A stretch of 64,000 nucleotides of DNA, taken from positions 1,340,001 through 1,404,000 of the forward strand of contig NC_010125.1 of assembly GCF_000067045.1 (NCBI RefSeq), in the 5' to 3' direction. Below are positions 10,055-20,864 of the stretch, in pieces. Position 1 is the first letter of the stretch. The number at the start of each line of letters is the position of its first letter. The translations under genes and the position numbers were made by a program. The stretch comes from Gluconacetobacter diazotrophicus PA1 5. Lineage in GTDB: Bacteria > Pseudomonadota > Alphaproteobacteria > Acetobacterales > Acetobacteraceae. The notes under the pieces are model-generated. The model did no database searches. It was given only the letters and a program-made list of their open reading frames with translations, and was not told the DNA's origin.

Positions 10055-10750
10055 TTGTTACTGGCCGATTGGCCCAGCAGGATTGGGGACGCATTGAAAC
10101 AGGACCGGAATGAGCGACGGATACGATCCGGCAGCCAGGCGCTGATGGCGCTGGCCTGCCTGTTCGCCTTCGCCTCGACCGCCTGTGGCCGCGAAGTGAC
10201 AGCGGGCGCGGAAACGGTGCCGGCCTCCGCGTCCCCCGATATCTCCTCCGCCGTGGGTGACGACGGCCATCCGCCCACCGCCTGGGCGGCCTCGGTCCGC
10301 GCGGCGCTGGCGCGGCGGTCACAGCACCTGATGCATGTCGGCCGTTCCGCCCTGTCCTGGTCCGAACAGGGGGTGGCCAGTTGGTACGGCCACCTGCGCC
10401 GGGTCCGTCCCACCTCGTCGGGCCGTGCGTTCGACCCCCGGGCGCTGACGGCGGCGCATCCCACCCTGCCGATGGGCACGCGCGTGCTGGTCCGCTCGGA
10501 GGATACCGGTCGTTCGGTGGTGGTGACGGTGAACGATCGCGGCCCCTTCCTGGGCAGCCGCATCATCGACCTCTCGCCCGCCGCCGCGGCGCGGCTGGGC
10601 ATGCTGAATGCGGGCACCGCCCATGTCGTGCTGCAGCCCGCCCCGGTCACCGAAGTGGCGCAGGCCGAATCCACGGATACCAGCGCCGACGCAATCGCCG
10701 CCGCCGCGCCGGGCGCGCCCCGTCGCGTCGCGCATCACGCCGGGCGCTGA
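10055..10750 (+). CDS. RlpA-like double-psi beta-barrel protein (septal ring lytic transglycosylase family)
   Basis: A secreted protein with a hydrophobic leader (LMALACLFAFASTAC), where a lipobox-like STAC may allow lipidation. A linker follows, then the RlpA barrel (~105-195): GVASWYG, TSSGRAFDPRALTAAHPTLP, MGTRVLV and VTVNDRGPF with the catalytic-type Asp. RlpA proteins cleave or bind denuded peptidoglycan at the septum. No SPOR domain is present. The frame opens at TTG 10055; TTG 10097 (after GGGGA) or ATG 10145 are alternatives, and no start is clearly favoured. The C-terminus is Ala/Thr-rich. Confidence 0.85.
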   Translation: MLLADWPSRIGDALKQDRNERRIRSGSQALMALACLFAFASTACGREVTAGAETVPASASPDISSAVGDDGHPPTAWAASVRAALARRSQHLMHVGRSALSWSEQGVASWYGHLRRVRPTSSGRAFDPRALTAAHPTLPMGTRVLVRSEDTGRSVVVTVNDRGPFLGSRIIDLSPAAAARLGMLNAGTAHVVLQPAPVTEVAQAESTDTSADAIAAAAPGAPRRVAHHAGR

Positions 10751-10764
10751 CCGGCTTCAGCCTC

Positions 10765-11730
10765 TCACTCGCCTGGCCTGGGGCGCTGCCCGGCATCGCC
10801 CTCGCTCGGGCGCAGTTCCATCTCCGCCTCCAGCCCGGCATTCAGTTCGGCGCCCAGCAGGATGACGTAGGCGGTGACGAAGAACCACATCATCGTCGCG
10901 ACCACCGCGCCCAGCGGGCCATAGGTGGCGTTGTAGCTGGCGATCGTGCTGACGTAGTACGAGAACCCGATGGACGAGACGATCCAGATCAGCGTGGCGG
11001 TGCAGGACCCCGGCAGGATGCAGATCCAGTGTACGATCCTGCGATTGGGGCTGAAACGGTAGAGCAGCGAGCACGCGGCCAGCACGAACAGCAGCATCAG
11101 CGCTGGGCCGCCCGTCTGCACCAGCAGTTCGACCGACCAGGGCGGCGGGGCCAGGCCCAGCCGCGCCGGGACGAAATCGATCAGGACCGGCAGCGCCACC
11201 AGCACGCTCAGGGTCAGGACGGCACCGCAGATCGCGCACAGGGTCATGCCCAGCGCCATCAGGTGGAACTGCACGAACCCGCGCGTCTCGCGCGTGTCAT
11301 AGGCGATATTGACGGCCGAGATGATCGACCGCGTCGCCGCCGACGCCGACCACAGCGTGATGGTGGTGGACAGGATCAGGTTCAGCGTCAGCGACGAATG
11401 CGGCTCAGCCACCAGGGTATGGATGCGCTCGTCGATCAGGGTGAAGGCCGAGGGCGGCAGCAGATGGCGCAGCACGTCCATCTGCGGCTCGACCGTATCG
11501 GGGTCGAACATCAGTCCGTAGATCGAAATCAGGGTGCTGATCGCCGGAAACAGTGACAGGGTGGCATAGAAGGCGCATCCTGCCGCCGCCAGGGTGATCT
11601 GGTCGGACGACAGATTGCGCGCCATCCGGCCCAGAACCGGCTTCCACATCTGCCGCAACATGGACCGCGAGGGAAAGGGGCACGGGGTGGGGCCGTTACC
11701 GGCCGGGGAGAAGTGGCTGTTGGCCTGCAT
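10765..11730 (-). CDS. YihY/virulence factor BrkB family membrane protein
   Basis: A 321-residue protein with six predicted helices. Family features are the N-terminal ITLAAAGCAFYATLSLFPAIS, the central LWSASAATRSIISAVNIAYD with RETRGFVQF, and a last block around FSYYVSTIASYNATYGPLGAVVATMMWFF (positions ~255-285). The family was once called ribonuclease BN, but its real role is unclear. The N-terminal 25 residues before MLRQMW look non-conserved, so ATG 11661 is an alternative start. It is convergent with the RlpA-like gene 15 bases away. Confidence 0.9.
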   Translation of the reverse strand: MQANSHFSPAGNGPTPCPFPSRSMLRQMWKPVLGRMARNLSSDQITLAAAGCAFYATLSLFPAISTLISIYGLMFDPDTVEPQMDVLRHLLPPSAFTLIDERIHTLVAEPHSSLTLNLILSTTITLWSASAATRSIISAVNIAYDTRETRGFVQFHLMALGMTLCAICGAVLTLSVLVALPVLIDFVPARLGLAPPPWSVELLVQTGGPALMLLFVLAACSLLYRFSPNRRIVHWICILPGSCTATLIWIVSSIGFSYYVSTIASYNATYGPLGAVVATMMWFFVTAYVILLGAELNAGLEAEMELRPSEGDAGQRPRPGE

Positions 11731-11980
11731 GACCCCTACCTAACGAAAAACATGCGCACGGGTCGATTTTTCTGTTGCGCCCAAAGTGGTTTGCCCTCAT
11801 ATGCGCTCTCCACGCAACAACGCACGTGCCACTGGCCCTCTGAGGTTACGCAACGACGTCAAGCGTTCTGGCAATCGGGACCCTTCGCCGGGCCCACTTG
11901 GTCGCTGGTCCGTTAGACCGTTTCGCAACTCCCTGTCCGGCATCGATCCGGACGGACGATACAGAAGGGAATTGGGTGCG
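11731..11980 (+). promoter_or_regulatory. Long leader upstream of ornithine decarboxylase, possible speF RNA
   Basis: 250 bases separate the divergent YihY gene from the decarboxylase. Several short complementary arms are visible, for example GTTGCG (11774-11779) against CGCAAC (11811-11816 and 11850-11855). Alphaproteobacterial ornithine decarboxylase genes commonly carry a conserved structured leader (the speF motif). I did not fold or align this one, so the assignment rests on position, length and repeats. Confidence 0.33.
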
Positions 11981-13111
11981 ATGACTCCCAAGATCGCCCG
12001 TTTTCTGGCCGAACAGGCCCCTGCCACGCCTTGCCTCGTCGTCGACGTCGATCGTGTCGAGGCCCGCTATCAGTCGCTGCGCGCGGCGCTGCCGCTGGCG
12101 CGCATCTATTATGCCGTGAAGGCCAATCCGGCGCCGGCCATCCTGCGCCGGCTGGTGTCCCTCGGCTCGGCGTTCGACGCCGCGTCGTGGGAGGAAATCC
12201 GCCTTTGCCTCGCGGCCGGGGCCGCCGGGGCGGACATCTCGTTCGGCAACACGGTCAAGAAGGCATCCGCGATCGCCCAGGCCCACCAGGCCGGGGTGAC
12301 CATGTTCGCCTTCGACAGCATCGAGGAACTGGAAAAGCTGGCGCGTCACGCCCCCGGTTCGCGCGTCTATTGCCGCCTGATCGTCGAGAACGAGGGCGCG
12401 GAATGGCCGCTGTCGCGCAAGTTCGGCACCACGCTGGACAGCGCGCGCGACCTGATGCTGCGCGCCCGCGACATGGGGCTGGACCCGTACGGCCTGTCGT
12501 TCCATGTCGGCAGCCAGCAGACCAGCACCGATGCGTACGAGGCCGCGATCGCGCGGGTGGGCATGCTGTTCACCGACCTGGCCGCGGCCGGTCTGAACCT
12601 GCGCATGGTCAATCTGGGCGGCGGCTTCCCGATCCGCTACCGCGAGGACGTGCCCGAGATCGACCGGTTCGCGGTGGCGATCAGCCACGCGATGACCGAG
12701 CATTTCGGCAATGACCTGCCGGAAATGATCGTCGAGCCCGGGCGCTTCATCGTCGGCGATGCCGGCGTGGTGTCGTCGGAGGTCGTGCTGGTCACGCGGC
12801 GCGGGCAGCAGGACGGGCCACGCTGGGTCTATCTGGATATCGGCCGCTTCGGCGGGCTGGCGGAGACCGAGGGCGAATCCATCCGCTACGGCATCCGCAC
12901 GCCCCATGACGGATCGCCCGCCGGGCGGGTGGCCATCGCCGGCCCGACCTGCGACGGTGCCGACATCATGTACGAAAAGGCGCCCTACGCCCTGCCGCTG
13001 GACCTGGCCTGCGGCGACCGGATCGAATTGCTGTCGACCGGGGCCTATGTCTCGACCTACTGCTCGACCAGCTTCAACGGCTTCGCCCCGCTGACTGAGC
13101 ATTATATCTGA
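11981..13111 (+). CDS. Ornithine decarboxylase, PLP fold type III (eukaryotic-type)
   Basis: Makes putrescine from ornithine, the entry to polyamines. It is 376 residues. The PLP lysine is in YYAVKANP (~residue 46), HVGSQ is in the barrel (~171), the phosphate-binding GGGFP is at ~212, and EPGRFIVG at ~250. The active-site Cys motif CDGADIMYE (~325) lies in the C-terminal beta domain. CDGAD separates it from diaminopimelate decarboxylase. Some relatives act on lysine as well. The start at ATG 11981 gives the family N-terminus; the frame back to 11786 is leader. It is followed by palindromic repeat copy 4. Confidence 0.93.
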   Translation: MTPKIARFLAEQAPATPCLVVDVDRVEARYQSLRAALPLARIYYAVKANPAPAILRRLVSLGSAFDAASWEEIRLCLAAGAAGADISFGNTVKKASAIAQAHQAGVTMFAFDSIEELEKLARHAPGSRVYCRLIVENEGAEWPLSRKFGTTLDSARDLMLRARDMGLDPYGLSFHVGSQQTSTDAYEAAIARVGMLFTDLAAAGLNLRMVNLGGGFPIRYREDVPEIDRFAVAISHAMTEHFGNDLPEMIVEPGRFIVGDAGVVSSEVVLVTRRGQQDGPRWVYLDIGRFGGLAETEGESIRYGIRTPHDGSPAGRVAIAGPTCDGADIMYEKAPYALPLDLACGDRIELLSTGAYVSTYCSTSFNGFAPLTEHYI

Positions 13112-13118
13112 TGGACCG

Positions 13119-13195
13119 TGCAGGGGCGTGATGCCCCGCACACCGATCGGATCATAACGAATCGGTTTCCAAAGGCCGGCGGCCTTTGGCTCCGG
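13119..13195. repeat. Composite palindromic repeat, copy 4
   Basis: GCAGGGGC-GTGAT-GCCCCGC, then a spacer with CGATCGGATCATAACGAATC, then GGTTTCC and the hairpin CCAAAGGCC-GGC-GGCCTTTGG (13169-13189). The layout is the same as copy 3, and differences in the first stem are compensated on both arms. It sits between convergent ornithine decarboxylase and ccmB and probably terminates both. Confidence 0.82.
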
Positions 13196-13203
13196 ACTGC
13201 CCC

Positions 13204-13884
13204 CTACTCGACCGCCGCGCGCAACCCGGCCCCCGCTGCCAGCGGGCACAGCGGCAGTGCCCCGGCCAGGAAGGCGCCCAGCAATTCCAGGTCCGGCGTC
13301 CAGGACAGGCCGGTCTGCGCCGCGTCCAGCGCCGCCGCGCCGAAGATCAGCGCGGGGGTTGCCAGCGGCAGCACCAGCAGCGGCAGCAGCACGCCGCCGC
13401 GCCGCGCGCCCAGCACCACGGATGCCGCCATGCCGCCGATCAGCGACAGCACGATCGTGCCCAGCGCCAGCCCCCCCAGCAGGATCGGCAGGACCGGCAG
13501 CGGCAGTCCCAGCATGATGGCCAGCGGCCCCGCCGCGACCAGAAGCGGCAGGCCGGTGGTCAGCCAGTGCGCCACCATCTTGGCCAGCGCGACCAGGGCG
13601 GGCGGCAGGCCCGACAGCATCAACTGGTCCAGCGACCCGTCTTCCAGTTCGGACCCGAACAGGCGGTCCAGCGGCAGCAGGGCGGCCAGCAGGGCGCAGA
13701 CCCAGACGATGCCCGGCGCCATCCGGCGCAGCAGTTCGGGCGACGGGCCCAGCGCCAGGGGAAACAGCGCCCCCGCCAGGATGAAGAACAGCACGGCACC
13801 CAGCGTGTCGGCCCCGTGACGCAGCGCCAGCCGCAGGTCGCGCCCGATGACGGCGGCCAGCAGGGCGGGAATCGACGCGTTCAT
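13204..13884 (-). CDS. ccmB: Heme exporter protein B (cytochrome c maturation)
   Basis: A 226-residue membrane component of the CcmABCD machinery that supplies heme for cytochrome c assembly. Family features are the N-terminal RDLRLALRHGADTLGAVLFFI, LGPSPELLRRMAPGIVWVCA, and the conserved loop DRLFGSELEDGSLDQL (~75-90). About six helices are present. Its ATG overlaps the ccmA stop by four bases. The frame from 14382 is a shadow of ccmA. No ccmC or ccmD follows, so the rest of the machinery must lie elsewhere. Confidence 0.95.
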   Translation of the reverse strand: MNASIPALLAAVIGRDLRLALRHGADTLGAVLFFILAGALFPLALGPSPELLRRMAPGIVWVCALLAALLPLDRLFGSELEDGSLDQLMLSGLPPALVALAKMVAHWLTTGLPLLVAAGPLAIMLGLPLPVLPILLGGLALGTIVLSLIGGMAASVVLGARRGGVLLPLLVLPLATPALIFGAAALDAAQTGLSWTPDLELLGAFLAGALPLCPLAAGAGLRAAVE

Positions 13885-14588
13885 GCCCAGTGGTCCGCGT
13901 GGGAGTGGTCCGCATGGGAATCGAATCCTGATTCCATCCCAAAATCCGGCGCCGGTTCGGTCGCGCCGGGCAGGACCAGGGTTTTCGCGTCCGGCAGCGG
14001 CAGGGGAACATGGGTGGTTGCAATCACGATTCCGCCAGCCTCCCGATGGGTCTGAAACAGCGTCTCCAGCAGGCCGATCGCCATGCTGTCCAGCCCCAGG
14101 CTGGGTTCGTCCAGCAGCCATAGCGGCGCCTGCGCCAGCACCACCCGCGCCAGCGCGGCCCGCCGTTTCTGCCCGGCGGACAGCAGGCGGGCGGGCAGGT
14201 CGGCCAAACCCGAAAGATCCAGCGCCGCCATGGCCCGATCGGGATCGGACCCGCCCGCCCGCGCGGCCAGGAACAGGTTTTCGCGCAGGGTCAGGCCGGG
14301 TTTCAGCGCGTCCTGATGGCCCAGATACGCAATGCGCGCGGCATGGGCCGTCCGGTCCGACAGCGCATCGATCCCTGCCCACAGCACATGGCCGCCTTCC
14401 GGTTTGCGCAGCCCTGCCAGCACGCGCAGCAACGTGGACTTTCCCGCCCCGTTCGGCCCCGTCAGCAGCAGCGCGTCACCCGCGTCCAGCCGCAGCCCGA
14501 CGCCGTCGAGAACCAGCCGTTCCCCGCGGAAAACCGAGATATTTTCGACATCCAGCAGCGGGCTGGCCGAGGCGGGAAAGGCAGGGAT
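13881..14588 (-). CDS. ccmA: Heme exporter ATP-binding protein CcmA, non-canonical start
   Basis: ABC ATPase of the CcmABCD complex. With the start proposed here it has 235 residues. The Walker A is GPNGAGKST (~44-52), the signature is LSAGQKRRAALARV and the Walker B is LWLLDEPSLGLD. LRVLAGLRKPEGG and LGHQDALKPGLT are CcmA-typical. No ATG, GTG or TTG occurs in frame upstream of the Walker A: the first is TTG 14432, inside it, which would delete the P-loop. A Shine-Dalgarno AGGAG (complement of 14596-14600) lies 7 bases before an in-frame ATC at 14588, so ATC may be the start. CTG codons ~40 bases downstream are an alternative. The C-terminus ends with a His-rich DSHADHSHADH tail. Confidence 0.88.
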   Translation of the reverse strand: MPAFPASASPLLDVENISVFRGERLVLDGVGLRLDAGDALLLTGPNGAGKSTLLRVLAGLRKPEGGHVLWAGIDALSDRTAHAARIAYLGHQDALKPGLTLRENLFLAARAGGSDPDRAMAALDLSGLADLPARLLSAGQKRRAALARVVLAQAPLWLLDEPSLGLDSMAIGLLETLFQTHREAGGIVIATTHVPLPLPDAKTLVLPGATEPAPDFGMESGFDSHADHSHADHWA

Positions 14589-14808
14589 GGCGATGCTCCT
14601 GGGCTCGTGGTCGGGGGTGACGGCCCCGGGTCCGTCACGGGGTCTTCCCGCGTTCTTGTTACCGGGGCTGCCTTGTGTCGCAACCGCGTCCGGGTATGTT
14701 CTACGACCGTTGGGAGATCAAGCCGGTTGTCCAGAGGGATCACACCGCCAGCGCGGAAGTCGTGCTTCAGTTGGATAATCCGTTGCTGACGCCTCGGAGG
14801 AAAAACCA

Positions 14809-17502
<2,694 letters not shown>

Positions 17503-17524
17503 GCCGCTTTTTTCTCTATCTGAA

Positions 17525-18322
17525 ATGTCTGGCGCCGGCCCGGGTTCTCCCGGGCCGGCGTTTTTTGCCGACCCGGTCGTGCGGGCCGAGCGCATCCGCA
17601 AGGTCTTCGACGGGCAGGATGTCCTGCGCGGCATTTCGCTCAGCGTGACGCGCGGCGAACTGGTGTCGATCATCGGGCCGTCCGGCTGCGGCAAATCGAC
17701 CTTCCTGCGCTGCCTCAATTTTCTTGAAATTCCCGATTCCGGTTCGGTCTCGATCGCGGACGTGACCATCGCGCGCACCAGCCCCCGCTGGACCCGCGCG
17801 GACGAGGACGCGGCCCATCGCCTGCGGGCGCATGTTGGCATGGTGTTCCAGTCCTTCAACCTGTTTCCCCACCGCACCGTGCTGGACAACGTCATGCTGG
17901 CGCCCGTCCGCGTGAAGCACGTGAAGCCCGACATCGCCCGGGCCGATGCCCTGGCCCTGCTGGACAAGGTCGGCCTGGCCGCGATCGCCACCCGTTACCC
18001 GGACACGCTCTCGGGCGGCCAGCAGCAGCGCGCCGCCATCGCCCGCGCGCTGGCGATGCGCCCCGACGTGATGCTGTATGACGAACCGACCTCGGCCCTC
18101 GATCCCGAACTGGCCGAGGAAGTCCTGTCGGTGATGCGCGCCCTGGACGCGGAAGGCATGACCCAGATCGTGGTGACGCACGACATGCGCTTCGCCCGGG
18201 CGGCGTCCGACCGCGTCGTGTTCATGGATGGCGGCGAAATCGTCGAAATCGACGATCCCGACACGCTCTATGTCGCCCCGAAGGATGCGCGCACCCGCCG
18301 GTTTCTCAGGTCCATGTTATGA
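17525..18322 (+). CDS. Polar amino acid ABC transporter, ATP-binding protein
   Basis: A GlnQ/HisP-type ATPase. It has Walker A GPSGCGKST (~56-64), Q-loop FQSFNLFPHRTVLDN, signature LSGGQQQRAAIARALAMRP, Walker B VMLYDEPTSALDPEL and the H-loop VVTHDM. It overlaps the fused binding protein/permease gene by four bases, so the two form one transporter. The first ~14 codons coincide with the acnA terminator and give a low-complexity Gly/Pro peptide. GTG 17579 would start the protein just before the conserved core, but no good ribosome site supports either start. Confidence 0.93.
   Translation: MSGAGPGSPGPAFFADPVVRAERIRKVFDGQDVLRGISLSVTRGELVSIIGPSGCGKSTFLRCLNFLEIPDSGSVSIADVTIARTSPRWTRADEDAAHRLRAHVGMVFQSFNLFPHRTVLDNVMLAPVRVKHVKPDIARADALALLDKVGLAAIATRYPDTLSGGQQQRAAIARALAMRPDVMLYDEPTSALDPELAEEVLSVMRALDAEGMTQIVVTHDMRFARAASDRVVFMDGGEIVEIDDPDTLYVAPKDARTRRFLRSML
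17533..17566 (+). terminator. Strong intrinsic terminator after acnA
   Basis: A perfect 12-bp stem, CGCCGGCCCGGG / CCCGGGCCGGCG, with loop TTCT, followed by six T. It begins 30 bases after the aconitase stop. It also lies inside the 5' end of the open frame of the next gene (17525), so either that gene starts downstream or its N-terminus is encoded by the terminator. Confidence 0.92.
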
Positions 18323-19818
18323 GGCTGTTTGTCGCATTGCTGCTGCTGGCGGCGGTCATGGTGGGACATGCCCATGCCGCGCCGCTGCGCTGGGCGTCGG
18401 ATGCCGAGGCGAACGTGCCGTTCGTCTTCCACGACCCCGCCGACCAGTCCCGCCTGACCGGTTACGAATACGACATCGCCCAGGCCATCGCCCGCCGTCT
18501 CGGCCGTCCGACCCAATTCGTGCAGAACGACTGGGACGGGCTGATTCCCGGCCTGCAGCGCGGGCTGTACGACATGGTCATCGACGGGATCGAGATCACG
18601 CCCGAGCATGAACAGGGCGTGCTGTTCAGCCATCCCTATTACGTCACGTCGGAACGCATCACCGTCCGCCGCGACCAGCAGGGGCTCGATACGCTGGCGG
18701 CGCTGCGCGGGCATGTCGTCGGCACGCTGAAGGACACCACGGCCGAACGCATGCTGCAGGCCGACCCCACGATTCGCATCCGATCGTACGAGGAAGAAAC
18801 CAACGCCTACACCGACCTGAAGAACGGCCGGCTGGATGCGGTGCTGCTGGACGGCACCATCGCGCTCTATTACGGCGCGCCCGATCCGGGGCTGAAGCTG
18901 GTGGGGGACCCGATCGGCCGGGTGGCCTACGGCGTCGCCTTCGCCCAGGGGAACACCACGCTGCGCGACCAGGTGAATACGGCGCTGGACGGCATGATCC
19001 GCGACGGCGAACTGCACCGGATCCTCGCGCGCTGGAACCTGTGGACGCCTGCCATGGCGGACCTGACCATGGATGCGACCACGCCCGATATCGCGCCGGA
19101 CGCAATGGCGGCATTACATGGCGGCCACTGCCCCCGCCACGGCTGGCGCGCGCGGGTGGACCGGTATGTCAGCTTCCTGCCGCTGCTGCTGCATGGCGCG
19201 GTACTGACGCTCGCGGTGTCGGCCTGCGCCATGGTGGTGGCGGTCGGGCTGGGGCTGGCCCTGGCGCTGCTGCGGCGGTATGGGCCGCGCTGGCTGGGGG
19301 CGCTGGCGACGCTGTATGTCGAAATCGTGCGCGGCACCCCGCTGCTGATCCAGATCCTGTTCATCTTCTATGCCCTGCCGGGCATCGGGCTGCGCCTGTC
19401 GCCCTTCGTGGCCGGCGTCGTGGCCCTGGGCATGAATTACGCGGCCTACGAGGCCGAGAATTACCGCGCCGGCCTGCAATCCGTCGCACGCGGCCAGGTC
19501 GAGGCCGCGCTGGCCCTGAACATGACCCACATGCAGGCCCTGCGCTTCGTGGTGGTGCCGCAGGCGGTGCGCATGGTCATCCCGGTGATGACCAACGATT
19601 TCATCTCGCTGCTGAAGGACTCGTCGCTGGTCAGCGTGATCACGCTGACCGAACTCAGCCAGACCTATGTGCGGTTGTCCTCGACCTATTACGATTATTT
19701 CGGCACCGGCCTGCTGATCGGTACCGCCTACCTGCTGCTGGGCCTGCCCTTCGTGCGCTTGGCCCGCATGGCCGAAGCCCGGTTCCAGGCCGGGCAGCGC
19801 CGCCGGGGCCATATTTGA
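18319..19818 (+). CDS. Fused periplasmic binding protein and permease of a polar amino acid ABC transporter
   Basis: A 499-residue two-domain protein. Residues 1-21 are a signal peptide ending AHA. Residues ~22-245 are a type II substrate-binding domain (GYEYDIAQAIARRLGR, DMVIDGIEITPE, YGVAFAQGN). Residues ~285-490 are a HisM/GlnP-type permease with LALLRRYG, EIVRGTPLLIQILFIFYALP and the EAA-type loop around VVVPQAVRMVIPVMTNDFIS. Such fusions are known in GlnP-like systems, where the substrate domain is tethered to the channel. The substrate is probably a polar amino acid. It pairs with the upstream ATPase. Confidence 0.93.
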   Translation: MRLFVALLLLAAVMVGHAHAAPLRWASDAEANVPFVFHDPADQSRLTGYEYDIAQAIARRLGRPTQFVQNDWDGLIPGLQRGLYDMVIDGIEITPEHEQGVLFSHPYYVTSERITVRRDQQGLDTLAALRGHVVGTLKDTTAERMLQADPTIRIRSYEEETNAYTDLKNGRLDAVLLDGTIALYYGAPDPGLKLVGDPIGRVAYGVAFAQGNTTLRDQVNTALDGMIRDGELHRILARWNLWTPAMADLTMDATTPDIAPDAMAALHGGHCPRHGWRARVDRYVSFLPLLLHGAVLTLAVSACAMVVAVGLGLALALLRRYGPRWLGALATLYVEIVRGTPLLIQILFIFYALPGIGLRLSPFVAGVVALGMNYAAYEAENYRAGLQSVARGQVEAALALNMTHMQALRFVVVPQAVRMVIPVMTNDFISLLKDSSLVSVITLTELSQTYVRLSSTYYDYFGTGLLIGTAYLLLGLPFVRLARMAEARFQAGQRRRGHI

Positions 19819-19950
19819 AGCGGCCCCTGATCGCAAAGGGTTGATGCGCTTGATGCGTCAGGCACATGACGGCGCTGTTTTATGCTAGATTGTGCATAAA
19901 TAGTCCGAGGCATAGAAAGGTGTTCGAACAAATTCCGAGCATCGGTGGCC

Positions 19951-20838
19951 ATGGATCTGCTTTCTGCCCTTCATAGCTTCGTTCGCGTCGCGGCGACGGG
20001 GTCGTTTTCCGCTGTTTCGCGCGAAACCGGTGCCAGCCAGCCGACGATTTCGCGGCACATCGCGCTGCTGGAGGCGCATTACGGCGCGACCCTGTTCGCG
20101 CGTACCACCCGCAGCCTGATGATGACCGAGGATGGGCGCAGCCTGCTGCCCCACGCTTACGAAGTGCTGGAAATTCTGGAAACCGCCGAAACCGCCCTCG
20201 GCCGCCGCCGGGCCTCGGTGTCCGGCCTGGTGCGGCTGGGCGTGACCACCGCGTTCGGCCTCTATACCACCGGCCGGCTGGGGGAATTGCTGGAACAGCA
20301 CCCCGATCTTTCGGTCGAACTGATCATGCGCGACGGCTTCGGCGACCTGGTCGAGGAAGGGCTGGACCTGGCGGTGCGTGTCGGTGAAATCGCCGAGGGC
20401 TCGCTGATCGCGCGGCGGCTGGGCACGGTCAAGCGCATCGCCGTGGCCACGCCGGCCTATCTGGACCGGCGCGGCACGCCGCAGCATCCGCGCGACCTGC
20501 TGAACCATCCCTGCATTGCCTATACCTATGGCGGCACGCGTCATGACTGGCATTTCGAAGGCAATGGCGAGGAAAGCGTCGTCGCCGCCAGCGGCCCCTT
20601 CCGCGCCAACAGCAGCGAGGCCGTGCTGCAGGCCACGCTGGCCGGCATGGGCATCGGGCTGCTGCCGTCCTTCCAGGTGGACGAAGACGTCGCATCCGGC
20701 CGGCTGGTGCGGCTGTTTCCCGACTGGACGGTGCCGGAGCTGCCCTTCTACGCCGTGCATACCGGGCCGCGTACCCTGCCGTTGCGGACGCGGACGGTGC
20801 TGGATTTCCTGATCGATATTTCGGATGTGCTGCGGTAG
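19951..20838 (+). CDS. LysR family transcriptional regulator
   Basis: A 295-residue LTTR. The N-terminal winged helix reads LLSALHSFVRVAATGSFSAV, then the recognition segment SQPTISRHIALLEAHYGATL and TTRSLMMTEDGR. The effector domain is of the CrgA-like subgroup (ARRLGTVKRIAVATPAYL, GMGIGLLPSFQVDEDV). ATG 19951 is preferred over GTG 19945. The 130 bases upstream are comparatively AT-rich and could hold its promoter. Its target is unknown; neighbours are the amino acid transporter (same strand) and the AAA+ module (convergent). Confidence 0.9.
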   Translation: MDLLSALHSFVRVAATGSFSAVSRETGASQPTISRHIALLEAHYGATLFARTTRSLMMTEDGRSLLPHAYEVLEILETAETALGRRRASVSGLVRLGVTTAFGLYTTGRLGELLEQHPDLSVELIMRDGFGDLVEEGLDLAVRVGEIAEGSLIARRLGTVKRIAVATPAYLDRRGTPQHPRDLLNHPCIAYTYGGTRHDWHFEGNGEESVVAASGPFRANSSEAVLQATLAGMGIGLLPSFQVDEDVASGRLVRLFPDWTVPELPFYAVHTGPRTLPLRTRTVLDFLIDISDVLR

Positions 20839-20860
20839 TTCTTTTTCTGAAGAAAAAGAA
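20839..20860. terminator. T/A palindrome between convergent genes
   Basis: TTCTTTTTCT-GA-AGAAAAAGAA is a perfect 10-bp inverted repeat, directly abutting the stop of the LysR gene and 5 bases from the end of the convergent 336-residue gene. It offers a T-rich or A-rich arm to both transcripts, so bidirectional termination is plausible. A related imperfect copy lies at 43926-43945. Confidence 0.55.
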
Positions 20861-20864
20861 GACC

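Noticed and set aside
13204-14382. The full 392-residue ccmB frame starting at 14382.
   Set aside because: The upstream part is antisense-free but out of frame with ccmA and Arg/Gly-rich; ATG 13884 overlaps the ccmA stop and gives the exact CcmB length.
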